Shown here in pieces: positions 1 through 8,610 of a stretch of DNA of 47,973 nucleotides. The notes under the pieces were generated by a model. It was not told where the DNA came from. It worked only from the letters and a program-made list of their open reading frames with translations, and ran no database searches. This DNA comes from Pseudomonadota bacterium (lineage in GTDB: Bacteria > Pseudomonadota > Gammaproteobacteria > Arenicellales > Arenicellaceae): positions 1-47,973 of the forward strand of contig JABJKL010000123.1 in the NCBI GenBank assembly GCA_018660405.1, written 5' to 3'. The position numbers and the translations under genes were made by a program. How positions within the stretch are numbered: the stretch's first letter is position 1; every line of letters starts with the position of its first letter.

Positions 1-91
1 AGAAAATCAACATAATAAACACCACATCCAACATTGGGGTGATATCGATATCTGTTTGTTCCTCAGCTTTAGCTTTGCCAAGTCGTTTCAT
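1..91 (-). CDS. exbD: ExbD/TolR-type biopolymer transport protein, N-terminal part (cut by window edge)
   Basis: Only the first 30 codons are inside the window; the gene continues past position 1. Read on the minus strand from the ATG at 91, the peptide has a short charged cytoplasmic tail followed by the family core DIDITPMLDVVFIMLIF, the start of the single membrane helix. Asp22 in this helix corresponds to the proton-carrying Asp of ExbD. In the family, ExbD works with ExbB to turn proton motive force into movement of TonB. It lies 52 bp after the TtpC-like gene at 144-1613 and is the third gene of the second TonB set. The match to the complete ExbD at 4513-4917 is nearly exact through the helix. 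A TolR identity is less likely given this context. Confidence 0.9.
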   Translation of the reverse strand, partial: MKRLGKAKAEEQTDIDITPMLDVVFIMLIF

Positions 92-143
92 ATCTTATAT
101 ACCTCTTTTAGCACTTCTTACGGTAGAACTAACCCAACCAAAT

Positions 144-1613
144 CTATATGTTTGCTGGCTGCTTTTGGGATTCAATCTGCTGCGCAACCAAACCCGCAGT
201 GGTTTCTTCCAAAATCTGCTCAACCCGTTTTGCTCGACCAGATGCCAACCAATGCAAAAACAGGGTTGGGAGCGCAACAACCAAGCCCAACACAGTCGTT
301 ACCAAGGCTTGTGATATACCACCCGCCATCATTTGAGGGTCACCGGCACCATACAAAGTAATGGCCTGAAAAGTCTGGATCATGCCCGTTACGGTACCCA
401 ACAAACCCAATAACGGTGCGACAGTGGCGATAATTCTTACAAACATTAACATCGAGTTTAATTTAGGCGTTTCTTTCAAAATCGCTTCCGATAATTTAAG
501 CTCCATTGATTCTGGGTCGATCGCCGGATTGTCATGATAAACCTTGACTACCCGGCCTAACGGGTTCGATGACAACGGTTTATCGATATTCCTGACTTGT
601 CTGCTTACTTTCGCCTGAACGCCACTGAGCACAAAGATGCGAAACAGGACGATTACCATTCCAATAAGGCCCAATCCAATAATCACATAGCCAACCGCTT
701 TACCTTCTTGAACCTTCTCAAACAAAGTAGGCTCGCGCACTAATGCCGAAAGAAGGACACCCTTGGTTGGATCCAGCAAAAATGAAGTAACCCCGCTGGC
801 TTGCTGAAGATCATTCGAAAAACCGGTGTAAGGCCCCGGCATCTGACGATCAAGCAGAACCAAACCACGCTCGTTATCATAGGTTGCAATGTCATTGCCT
901 GTCACTGTGTTGAACACACCAATCCGTGTGACCTCACGATCTTCGGTAGCAAATAGATCTATTGTTTCACCGAGTTCATTCATCGATTCCCCGGTTTTAA
1001 ATGTCACGGGCGCTGAAAACCTGACTACTTTTCCCTGCTCAATCATGTCGTTTTGCAAGTGAAACCAAAGTTCCTCGATTTCATCAATGGAAATCAATTC
1101 TGTTAAACTCGCCATTTTTTCAACCATCCGACGAAGCGTTTCCGCTCGCTCCGGGTAGTGCACACTGATGTAGGACGTTCTATAATCTTCCTGCGCTTCG
1201 CTGGCTGTCTGCTGGATTACCCCGAACAATTCCTGTAGGTCACCAAGCTCTCTTTGCAGTTCAGACTGAAGCTCCTCGAGAAGAACAGCATTAGTCTCAA
1301 ACTGGGCATCCAGCTGATCGCTGATTCGCTCCTGGCGAGTACGTTCATTTCTCATTGAGGTGAGCTCACCCTGACGCGCATCGCGATCACCTGCAAACCG
1401 ACTCTCACGTTGTTGCTCCGCCCGCTTATCGCTTGCAGTCATATTACTGGCAGTCGACAACAGCGCTTGTATATCGAGTTGCTGAACTCTTTCTTGCGGC
1501 GCACTTTCTTGCTCGGTGCTTTCTTGCTGAGCACTGACGCTAGCCGAACCCAAAGCCAGCCCCATAACCAGCAACAAAATAGTGGCACTTTTAGGCATAG
1601 AATCGCAAGTCAT
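144..1613 (-). CDS. ttpC: TtpC-like protein: MotA/TolQ/ExbB proton channel with periplasmic coiled-coil extension (set 2)
   Basis: 489 aa. A signal peptide (about residues 1-29, ending SVSAQQ) leads into a long Glu/Gln/Arg-rich region with heptad-like spacing (about 40-180), then a periplasmic domain, a membrane helix (GYVIIGLGLIGMVIVLF) and a C-terminal ExbB domain with the motifs APLLGLLGTVTGMIQTFQ and GGISQALVTTVLGL. This layout is that of TtpC, an accessory ExbB-like protein of TonB2-type systems. I chose the ATG at 1613 because GGAGG lies 9 bases before it and it sits just after the stop of the upstream gene; an ATG further upstream at 1637 overlaps that gene and has no ribosome site. 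It is paralogous to 5530-6882. Unlike set 1, no short ExbB follows before exbD, so this protein may itself be the channel partner. Confidence 0.88.
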   Translation of the reverse strand: MTCDSMPKSATILLLVMGLALGSASVSAQQESTEQESAPQERVQQLDIQALLSTASNMTASDKRAEQQRESRFAGDRDARQGELTSMRNERTRQERISDQLDAQFETNAVLLEELQSELQRELGDLQELFGVIQQTASEAQEDYRTSYISVHYPERAETLRRMVEKMASLTELISIDEIEELWFHLQNDMIEQGKVVRFSAPVTFKTGESMNELGETIDLFATEDREVTRIGVFNTVTGNDIATYDNERGLVLLDRQMPGPYTGFSNDLQQASGVTSFLLDPTKGVLLSALVREPTLFEKVQEGKAVGYVIIGLGLIGMVIVLFRIFVLSGVQAKVSRQVRNIDKPLSSNPLGRVVKVYHDNPAIDPESMELKLSEAILKETPKLNSMLMFVRIIATVAPLLGLLGTVTGMIQTFQAITLYGAGDPQMMAGGISQALVTTVLGLVVALPTLFLHWLASGRAKRVEQILEETTAGLVAQQIESQKQPANI

Positions 1614-1614
1614 T

Positions 1615-2469
1615 TTATAACGCCTCCGGAGCATCAATTGGCAACAGCATCAAGCCCGTACTCTCTTTACCCTGGGTGATGCGAATCGCATGTGTAATGC
1701 CAGCATTAAACGATGAATCGAGCGCTGCCCATGCACCGGCATTTCTATCCCAGTACCCAGATTGACCACCATCCAGCGTTTGATAGTACAAACCAGAACG
1801 ACCCACTTGAAGAATATTAACTGCCAATGGATCACCCGACAAATCCAGAGTGTCACTGTATACATCGATACTATTGCCGTAGGCGTTTTCAATCGAGTAA
1901 GCGTTAAGTACCTGGCGGAATCGTTCTGCAGCAGAAATGTTGGCATTGGTCAGGTAACCCGTAATACGTTCTACACGCTCCTGTCGCTCTTGTAACTTAA
2001 ATGGTGAGTCGGAGCCGATAAACCGTTCCAAACCTGCAATCATTCGCAACATGAGCGGCACAATTTGACGCTCAATTAAAGAAGCATCCTCTATCGAACG
2101 CTCCAAGCTGTTCATGGCCACTTCTTGTGCCTCCAGAGTTCGACGAAGGCGATCGTTATACTTAGTAAGGCTTTCTACCGCTTTACGTTGGGTATGATAT
2201 TGGGTAATGATTTTATCGGTAGCGTCTGCAATATCATCAACACGAATTTGCGATGCTTGCGCATCTATGGTTCGTTGCAAACCCTGACTAATTATGTCAT
2301 CAGTAACATCCGCCCAGACCGAGCTTGGCGCCAATATCGCAACACCTGTACCCAATACACAAACCCTTAGCACCTGCTGTGAATTGGATAGCACATTGGA
2401 TAGTGCACTGAAAAGTATGCTAGCCGCAAAATGCTTGCTGGTCCTTCTATTTATCCTTCTAACAGACAT
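1615..2469 (-). CDS. DUF3450 family periplasmic protein (set 2)
   Basis: 284 aa. The exported N-terminus is basic then hydrophobic, with likely cleavage after SSVWA. The mature part is mostly helical: a predicted coiled coil (about residues 60-150, with repeated Leu/Arg/Glu spacing and LRRTLEAQEVAMNSLE) is followed by a C-terminal domain with QVGRSGLYYQTLDGG and a nearby Trp-rich stretch. The same pattern (RVGRLALYYQTKDG) is in the paralogue at 6884-7570. DUF3450 proteins are regularly encoded just before TtpC-like ExbB proteins; their function is not settled. I place the start at the ATG at 2469, preceded by AGAGG at good spacing. A longer frame to 2613 would run back into the TPR gene. The gene starts 31 bp after that gene ends, which suggests one transcript. 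Confidence 0.85.
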   Translation of the reverse strand: MSVRRINRRTSKHFAASILFSALSNVLSNSQQVLRVCVLGTGVAILAPSSVWADVTDDIISQGLQRTIDAQASQIRVDDIADATDKIITQYHTQRKAVESLTKYNDRLRRTLEAQEVAMNSLERSIEDASLIERQIVPLMLRMIAGLERFIGSDSPFKLQERQERVERITGYLTNANISAAERFRQVLNAYSIENAYGNSIDVYSDTLDLSGDPLAVNILQVGRSGLYYQTLDGGQSGYWDRNAGAWAALDSSFNAGITHAIRITQGKESTGLMLLPIDAPEAL

Positions 2470-2500
2470 TCTAAACCTCTGACTCTGGTTGCACGGACGA

Positions 2501-3817
2501 CTAAACTTCAACGTCTGTGCTGATAACAATTGGTTTTTCCAACTCTTTAATTCGATACACTTCATTGTCGATATATTTGACCCAGTTAGCGGCATCGGTC
2601 GCCATATCGTCATATCTCAAGGCACGATTAAAAGTCGCTTTCGCGGTTTCGTATTTCTGCTGTTCAAATTGAACAGAACCAAGGCTCATCACGGCCCTGC
2701 CCGTATTAGTCAACTTGCCTTTTTTGATCCCTTGATCCAAAGCCGTTTCCGCTTCACTCCAGCGATTCAGAGCCATCAGCGACTGCCCCAATTGAATATA
2801 GAGTTTGCCATCCTCTGCTAATTTAGCGGCCTGCCCCATTGGAGCAATCGCCTTCTCATGCTCCTTTGCTATGTATAGGGATTGTGAGTAAAGTTGATAA
2901 TTCCTAAGATTTTTCTCCAACACGCCGTCATCAAAGCCCTTACCCAACACTTCGGACGCCTTAAAAGCGCTTTCCTGACCCAGCAATAAAGAAGCCAGTG
3001 TAACAATCTCTGATTCGCTCGTAATCAACCCATAATCGTACATCGCCAAATAGAGCGCCGACATTTTTGGCTGATCTTCCAGTTCATTGTATATACCGGC
3101 CATTGCCTGCAGATAAGTTTTCTTGGGATAGTGTATTGCCAACTTCTTAAGCACCGGCAACATGTTTCGATAGTCATCTTTTTGTCGGTAAATGCCACTG
3201 AGCAAATTCAACCAACCTTCTTTAGGGATCGAACCAAGCTCCTCATACATCTGAATGCCTTTGATGACATTTGGTAAAGCGGCATCAAAATTCTGCAGCA
3301 TGTATTGCGCCTGACCTACCAGCATATACGCATCAGCTGGCGGAGCTTCCTGGGTTGTAAACCATTGCTGCGCATAATCCAGTGCGTTTCTATAGTCCTC
3401 TTGCGAGAAATACACCTGTGCGACCACATAGTACATCTGGTTATAGAAAGCAGGCGGTATACCATCAGGCGTAATCAGAATTTTCTTGAACTCCCGTATC
3501 GCGCAATCCAGGTCATCTGTACTAAAACAAATATTGCCCCTGAAATTAGCTACGTACGCTTTTTCAATGTTATTTAAATCCGGGTCTGCAGCAAGTTCGT
3601 TAAGGATGGCTGTGGCCTCAGCGTGATTTTCCAGCTCAACAAATTCTGCCAACGCCTCGAAATCCTTGATCAGCCTTTGGCGTATCGATTGTACCCGCAC
3701 AGCTTTTTGCCTGGCCTGTCCTTCCTCACTATTATTTTGAGCCTGCGTTACAGTACCAAAAGAACCCAAGGTGATTGCCAACGCAACCGAAACAAACATT
3801 ATCTTATTCGTATTCAT
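2501..3817 (-). CDS. Periplasmic tetratricopeptide-repeat protein of the TonB operon
   Basis: 438 aa with a signal peptide (about residues 1-27, ending VTQAQ). The rest is built from helical repeats of about 34 residues with TPR spacing, clearest at YYVVAQVYFSQEDYRNALDYAQ, GQAQYMLQNFDAALPNVIKG, GQSLMALNRWSEAETALDQG and LGSVQFEQQKYETAKATFNRA. It is the last gene of set 1, after TonB. TPR proteins often close this operon type, and one role proposed for them is contact between TonB and outer-membrane or peptidoglycan components; that role is inference here. The ATG at 3817 has GAGG 9 bases upstream. An in-frame TTG at 3832 has no ribosome site. No enzyme motif is visible. Confidence 0.85.
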   Translation of the reverse strand: MNTNKIMFVSVALAITLGSFGTVTQAQNNSEEGQARQKAVRVQSIRQRLIKDFEALAEFVELENHAEATAILNELAADPDLNNIEKAYVANFRGNICFSTDDLDCAIREFKKILITPDGIPPAFYNQMYYVVAQVYFSQEDYRNALDYAQQWFTTQEAPPADAYMLVGQAQYMLQNFDAALPNVIKGIQMYEELGSIPKEGWLNLLSGIYRQKDDYRNMLPVLKKLAIHYPKKTYLQAMAGIYNELEDQPKMSALYLAMYDYGLITSESEIVTLASLLLGQESAFKASEVLGKGFDDGVLEKNLRNYQLYSQSLYIAKEHEKAIAPMGQAAKLAEDGKLYIQLGQSLMALNRWSEAETALDQGIKKGKLTNTGRAVMSLGSVQFEQQKYETAKATFNRALRYDDMATDAANWVKYIDNEVYRIKELEKPIVISTDVEV

Positions 3818-3893
3818 ATTTAAAAACCTCAAACGTCTGTAGTTTAACTAGCAAGTTGAGCTAGTAAGCTGAGTCACAGTCAACAAATATTTA

Positions 3894-4493
3894 TTAGCAA
3901 CCATCTTCCATTTCAAAAACAATTCGAATCGGCACATCGGGCACATCGACCGGTTTACCCCCTACCTGCCGTGCCTTGTACTTGTACTTATCTGCTGCTC
4001 TTCTAGCTGCCGTTTCAAACATACTGGACGAACTTGAGGTGACCCTCGCATCACGCGTACCACCGGCGGCTGTAACGGTGTACATCAGTTCGACCCAACC
4101 GCATAAACCTCGTTCCTGAGCGCGTCGCGGATAAATCGGAGGCGCCCGGAATATGGGTAAATATTCTCCATCATTCGAGTTGAAACCCTTCATGTTTCTA
4201 TCAATACCCACTCTAACAGCACCCAAAGTTAGATTGCTGGTAATATTAATATCAGGCTCTATTTCAACTTCTGGCGTATCGGGTTGATCCTGAATATCAT
4301 CCGGACGATCCGGTTTAGCGGCGATCGTTTGCAGATCTTCATTTTGTGGAACGTGAACAAAATCTGGCAACTTAAATGAGTCCTTCTCACCCAGTTCAGG
4401 CTCGTTCATACTAATCAGCGTATTCATCGCAAGCAGCAGACCGAGCATGATCACTGTCGCGAGCGAAAAAGATTGAATTGATCTAATAGCCAT
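3894..4493 (-). CDS. tonB: TonB family energy transducer
   Basis: 199 aa. A short cytoplasmic tail is followed by one membrane helix (about residues 8-27, with SFSLATVIMLGLLL), a Pro/Asp/Glu-rich periplasmic linker (DRPDDIQDQPDTPEVEIEPD) and a C-terminal TonB domain (about 110-199). This domain has the family features YPRRAQERGLCGWVELMYTV and a late hydrophobic strand IRIVFEME. The domain contacts the TonB box of outer-membrane receptors and passes on energy from ExbB/ExbD. The linker is short compared with the E. coli TonB linker, as in TonB2-type proteins. The two Cys residues (GLCGW and the last residue) could form a disulfide. It follows exbD by 19 bp and has AGGAG upstream of the ATG. 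Confidence 0.93.
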   Translation of the reverse strand: MAIRSIQSFSLATVIMLGLLLAMNTLISMNEPELGEKDSFKLPDFVHVPQNEDLQTIAAKPDRPDDIQDQPDTPEVEIEPDINITSNLTLGAVRVGIDRNMKGFNSNDGEYLPIFRAPPIYPRRAQERGLCGWVELMYTVTAAGGTRDARVTSSSSSMFETAARRAADKYKYKARQVGGKPVDVPDVPIRIVFEMEDGC

Positions 4494-4512
4494 AGTTCTC
4501 TCCTAAGTTCTC

Positions 4513-4917
4513 CTAATCTCCGACGGTTGATATAACCGGGACTTCTATACCGGACGCTTTAAGACCATCAATTACGGCCATAACGGTTGCAGCTGTTGAC
4601 TCAATATCTGCCTGCAATAGTACCTCACCATCCGGGTTTTCCGCACGCAGGCGACTGATATTTGCCTTAATGGCTCGCGAGTCTATTTGGCGTTTATCCA
4701 GCCAAATCTCGTCATTACTATCAACTGCAATCAACACTGAGGCCCGTGGGTACTTGGCATCAGTAGTGGCATCCGGTTTGGTGACATTGGCGCCGCTTTC
4801 TTTAATAAAGCTGGCCGTCACAATAAAGAATATCAACATGATAAAAACCACATCAAGCATCGGTGTAATATCGATCTTGGTGTCTTCTTCCTGCCTCATT
4901 CGGTTCATACGTTTCAT
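4513..4917 (-). CDS. exbD: ExbD biopolymer transport protein (set 1)
   Basis: 134 aa, normal length for ExbD. A short charged N-terminus precedes one membrane helix (about residues 17-38). Asp22 in TPMLDVVF is the conserved protonatable residue. The periplasmic domain follows (about 45-134), with the usual pattern of a basic strand (EIWLDKRQI), a helix (RAIKANISRLRAENPDG) and the closing segment around DGLKASGIEVPVIST. It forms the proton-driven motor with ExbB and energises TonB. Spacing is 48 bp after exbB and 19 bp before tonB, all on the same strand. GGAG lies 7 bases before the ATG. Confidence 0.95.
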   Translation of the reverse strand: MKRMNRMRQEEDTKIDITPMLDVVFIMLIFFIVTASFIKESGANVTKPDATTDAKYPRASVLIAVDSNDEIWLDKRQIDSRAIKANISRLRAENPDGEVLLQADIESTAATVMAVIDGLKASGIEVPVISTVGD

Positions 4918-4965
4918 TACAATACTCCGTACCCAATACTAATATTGCCTGGGATATTCGTTTTT

Positions 4966-5496
4966 TTAATGATCAAGCGTCAGGTTTTCGGCTAATAACT
5001 CGCGTTCGGTTTCGTATCTACGCTGTAACCAAAAACTAAAAAACAAGCCAGACAGCGCGGCCACCATTCCCGCCATGGTCGGTACAGTTGCCTGCGATAC
5101 GCCACCCGCCATCGCACGTGCATTACTGGTGCCGTTAATCGCCATAACCTGAAACACCTCGATCATACCGGTAACTGTGCCGAGCAAGCCAAAAAGTGGG
5201 CACAAGGCAACACAAGCCTGAATCATCGGTAAATACTGTCGCAAACGGACAGAAACCGATGAAATAAGCTGTTCACGAACCTGATGCGCCACCCAGGAGC
5301 GTCGTTCAGGACGAGCTTCCCACTCCCTGAGAGCCTCTCGAACTGCATTTTTATGTGGCCCCCGCAGATAGAACATGCGATCAAGAATCATATACCACAT
5401 TACCACCAGCAAACCAGCGATCAGGTATAACACCCAACCACCCAAATCCATAAAATCACGGATCGACTCAAACGAAACTAATATAAACTCTGGCAT
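4966..5496 (-). CDS. exbB: ExbB biopolymer transport protein (short form, set 1)
   Basis: 176 aa, the compact ExbB typical of TonB2-type systems. Three membrane helices are visible: WVLYLIAGLLVVMWYMILDR (about 20-40), a second containing CPLFGLLGTVTGMIEVFQ, and a third containing GGVSQATVPTMAGMVAALSG. The GLLGTVTGMIxxFQ and GGxSQA motifs are the proton-channel signature shared with MotA and TolQ. The cytoplasmic loop between helices 1 and 2 is basic and Arg-rich. It starts 33 bp after the TtpC-like gene, with AGAGG before the ATG. Set 2 in this window has no counterpart of this gene between its TtpC and ExbD. Confidence 0.94.
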   Translation of the reverse strand: MPEFILVSFESIRDFMDLGGWVLYLIAGLLVVMWYMILDRMFYLRGPHKNAVREALREWEARPERRSWVAHQVREQLISSVSVRLRQYLPMIQACVALCPLFGLLGTVTGMIEVFQVMAINGTSNARAMAGGVSQATVPTMAGMVAALSGLFFSFWLQRRYETERELLAENLTLDH

Positions 5497-5529
5497 GAAA
5501 ATATACCTCTATAAGTTTGTTGAGCAGCC

Positions 5530-6882
5530 TTAGCTTTCTACCTGACGAGCGACCATTCCAGCAGATTGCTCTTCCAGAACATCTTGCACCTGTTTGGCCT
5601 TACTCGACGCCAGAGTGTGCAGCAGCACTGTCGGAATTGCGACACATAAGCCGAGCACAGTAGTAACCAACGCTTGCGAAATACCGCCGGCCATCAATTT
5701 AGGATCACCCGCACCAAACAATGTTATTGATTGGAAAGTTTCGATCATACCGGTAACCGTACCCAGCAGGCCCATTAACGGTGCAACCACCGCAACGATT
5801 TTGAGAAACATCAACATTTTGTTGAGTTTCGGCGTTTCCTTCATAATTTGCTCAGTCAACTTAAGCTCGAGTGCTTCCGTATCGCTCCGCGGATTATCTT
5901 TGAGTACCTGGAGTACACGACCCAAAGGGTTTTTGCTAGAAGGCGAACTCGCGTTCTTCGCTTGCCGCTTAACGGCACCGGCAACACTAAACAGAACCAA
6001 AAGTCTCCAAACTGCGATGCTGAATGCGACCAAACCCATGCAAATAATCACGTAACCTACCGTGCCACCCTGCTGAACCCTCTCCATCAAACTCGGTCGC
6101 TCAACATTGGCGCCCAACAAAGTACCTTTGGTTGGATCCACATAAAAGGAGACTGCGCTGCCTGCTCCAGCACTTTGAAGATCACTCACTGAGCCAAGGT
6201 ATTGACCATCCGGTTGACGTGGCAATTCAGCGATACCACCCGTACCAAACGTTAAAAACTTGCCGTCGCCGACTAAATTAAAAACGCCAACTCGTGTGAC
6301 CGCCTGATCTACTCTGGTGCCAGAGGCGGTTGCAACTGGCGCAGTGAAAGAGACCACCTTGCCTTGCTGAACCATTTCGTTAAATATTTCTTGCCAGACA
6401 CTTTCAATCTCAGTCGCAGTTACCAAATTGTTTGATTGGCTCAGCTTGGTAGATATCGCACCCAATGCTTCACTACGTCCTGGGAACTGTGCTGAAATCA
6501 CGGAAGTGTCAAAGTTGGCTTGCGCTTCACCAAGCACTTGCTGCAGACTGCCAAATAGATCGTTCAAATCCCCCAACGCAGTCTCTTTGTCGTTTCGCAA
6601 GCCATTTAACTCTTCATCGTTAACCGTGAATTGGTCTTCCAGCACCTCACTGCGAGCTTCCAAACTTGCGCGTTCTGCTTGCAACGCAGACAAAAGGCCG
6701 CCTTTATTGGATGATGATGCAAATTGCTGTTCACGCTGAATCGCCGCATCAGATTTTTGTATGGTGCCGGTTCGGACTTCCTCGAGCAGATCGTCTAACG
6801 CATCCGCACGGACCTGCGTCGGCAGGGCAACGATGGCTACTAGCGCTACGGCTAATGAAAAAGAAAATATTTGACGTTTCAT
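5530..6882 (-). CDS. ttpC: TtpC-like protein: MotA/TolQ/ExbB proton channel with periplasmic coiled-coil extension (set 1)
   Basis: 450 aa. The signal peptide (about 1-26, ending TQVRA) is followed by a coiled-coil stretch (about 30-140), a periplasmic domain that ends before FYVDPTKGTLLGANVERPSL, a membrane helix (GYVIICMGLVAFSIAVWRLL) and a C-terminal ExbB domain with APLMGLLGTVTGMIETFQ and GGISQALVTTVLGLCVA. The architecture and many motifs are shared with 144-1613, so the two are tandem-set paralogues. The ATG at 6882 is preceded by AGAGGG and lies one base after the stop of the DUF3450 gene. A GTG at 6891 in the same frame overlaps that gene and is less likely. In Vibrio, TtpC is needed for TonB2-dependent uptake; the same role here is inference. 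Confidence 0.9.
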   Translation of the reverse strand: MKRQIFSFSLAVALVAIVALPTQVRADALDDLLEEVRTGTIQKSDAAIQREQQFASSSNKGGLLSALQAERASLEARSEVLEDQFTVNDEELNGLRNDKETALGDLNDLFGSLQQVLGEAQANFDTSVISAQFPGRSEALGAISTKLSQSNNLVTATEIESVWQEIFNEMVQQGKVVSFTAPVATASGTRVDQAVTRVGVFNLVGDGKFLTFGTGGIAELPRQPDGQYLGSVSDLQSAGAGSAVSFYVDPTKGTLLGANVERPSLMERVQQGGTVGYVIICMGLVAFSIAVWRLLVLFSVAGAVKRQAKNASSPSSKNPLGRVLQVLKDNPRSDTEALELKLTEQIMKETPKLNKMLMFLKIVAVVAPLMGLLGTVTGMIETFQSITLFGAGDPKLMAGGISQALVTTVLGLCVAIPTVLLHTLASSKAKQVQDVLEEQSAGMVARQVES

Positions 6883-6883
6883 G

Positions 6884-7570
6884 TTACACACCCTCTGGTG
6901 CTGGAGTTGGAATGTTCATTAACTCAGGGGCGACCATTTTAGCCGCCACCCGAATCGCTATGCGAATATAACGATTATTCGAATCAGGCAAATCTACCCA
7001 GCCACCGCTGGATTTATCCCACATACCAGAAATATTTCCATCTTTCGTCTGGTAATACAGTGCCAGCCGGCCAACACGCAGCATGTCCACCTCAACATCA
7101 TTCCCTTCTACAGTAACCGTGTCTGCGTAAGCTTCATAGGTATTGCCATATTCTGTTTCTATAGTGTAAATATCCATGATATTGCGAAAACGATCAGACA
7201 TTGAAGCCGCAGGATCCACCATCAACGCTTTTAGCTGACCCACGCTGCTTAAACGTATATCTTCATGAAACGGCAAATCGGCTCTAATAAATGTTTCAAG
7301 AGCTGCGAGCATCTTATCCATCAAATCTGCGACCTGAGGGGCAAGATTCTCTGATTGCACAATCGAATCACTAATCTCCGTTTTGGCTGTGCCCTGCGCA
7401 GCAATTTGCTGAGCTAGCTGGTCGTTGTACACCTTTATGGCTTCCACCAACCTACCCTCGCGGGCAAATTCTTCGTCTACCGATTGCGCAAAAGTGTTGC
7501 TGGTTGCGGCTAAACTAATAGCGGTAAATGCCACTAAATGCCACGCTAGTTTCAATGCAGATTTTTTCAT
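6884..7570 (-). CDS. DUF3450 family periplasmic protein (set 1, first gene of the TonB operon)
   Basis: 228 aa. Signal peptide about residues 1-28 (ending NTFAQS). The body is helical: a probable coiled coil (about 35-90, EGRLVEAIKVYNDQLAQQ) followed by the family segments ADLMDKMLAALETFIRADLPF and MLRVGRLALYYQTKDGNISG. It is shorter than the paralogue at 1615-2469 and lacks much of the N-terminal extension seen there. It is the first gene of the run, so the operon promoter should lie upstream, in the gap beginning at 7571. AGAGG lies 11 bases before the ATG. Function is unknown; constant linkage to TtpC suggests it helps that protein, possibly in the periplasm. Confidence 0.85.
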   Translation of the reverse strand: MKKSALKLAWHLVAFTAISLAATSNTFAQSVDEEFAREGRLVEAIKVYNDQLAQQIAAQGTAKTEISDSIVQSENLAPQVADLMDKMLAALETFIRADLPFHEDIRLSSVGQLKALMVDPAASMSDRFRNIMDIYTIETEYGNTYEAYADTVTVEGNDVEVDMLRVGRLALYYQTKDGNISGMWDKSSGGWVDLPDSNNRYIRIAIRVAAKMVAPELMNIPTPAPEGV

Positions 7571-8610
7571 TTCGTTTTTAACCTCTGGTAATGCAATCTG
7601 ATTATTATCTGTTCAAACGGTTTATTCTCAATCAATTAGCTCTTAATCAATTCAAATTGGGAGCAACGCTTCATGCAAACGAAGGTCTAGCTCAGAGGGT
7701 ATGACGCTGATAACAGCATCGAATCTACACAAGCCAACTTGCCGCAAAGCAAGTGGGAGTTGTGCAAACAACCTGAAACGAGAGAAATAGTTTACGCGCA
7801 CGTAAATATGAATTGGTCATATAAACTGCCTTCGCTGCACACGCAACCTAACCTACTACAAGCGCAGGAGTATTTCTACCCCGGCACCTAGCGCTTTCCT
7901 GACGCTTCTATCTCTCTGTGGCTGGTGGCCCCTCTTCTGTCTATCACTGCAAGTCAGATTCTCCAACTTGCGTCTTCGCTTTAACTAATCACGCTACGAT
8001 CAGGAACTCTTCTAACAAGGTACTTTAGAAAACTCAACTGACACCCTATCCTGTTCACGAATTTATGGGCAAAAGCCGTACCGAAGTGGGACTATACACG
8101 ATCAAAAAAGTTAGACAACATGAAAATAAGGGTGCGTTCATTTTGATGATCTTCCCAGAGTCCTGTGCGTCAAACTTGAGTGCTCCTTCACATTAATATT
8201 GCGTTATTCAGCGAGCCGCCAAGCGTGACTCCAGAGTTTAGAAATCAAACATATCCGTCAATCGATCGTCACGAACGATAACTGGTTGCCAAATTCTGCA
8301 CGCAGGACACTTAATATTGCTCGCTAGCAAACGGTATTTACCTTATCATCCGTGAAAAATACTGGCTTTCCGATTTCATGGGTGAACCCTTTCCAAGCAT
8401 GCCAACACAGCATAATCTAATAATTCTGTCCGCTCGAAAATCGGTTAATCGTGGGGTGCGCTCAACAATGAACGCGAGCAAATACAGACCTCTTGCTAAC
8501 GAGCGCGGGGCCACAAGCCGGACTGCAACGGCTGTTCTTCCAAAGTTAGCGCAGAGCACCCATAGTTTAGCCAACCACCTTAACCAACTACCGTCTTTTC
8601 TAACCGTGAT
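7571..8610. other. Gene-poor stretch upstream of the TonB operon
   Basis: About 1040 bases with no convincing gene on either strand. Two open frames inside it (8338-8694 minus and 8378-8614 plus) are mutual shadows with low-complexity, Arg-rich translations and no recognisable domain. The right part of the minus frame overlaps the lipoprotein at 8611. The left edge must hold the TonB operon promoter. Candidate minus-strand elements include two TTGA-type -35 sequences around 7630-7660 and an AT-rich AGATAATAATCAG stretch near 7597-7609 that loosely resembles a Fur half-site. A short hairpin (ACTTGC with GCAAGT) lies at about 7738-7755. I see no repeat or RNA gene that I can support. Confidence 0.5.

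Noticed and set aside
7681..7740. tRNA-like stretch (TAGCTCAGAGGGTATGACG and CTGATAACAG)
   Set aside because: It resembles the D-arm and anticodon loop of tRNA-Ile, but no acceptor stem, five-base anticodon stem or T-arm can be formed, and there is no CCA end.
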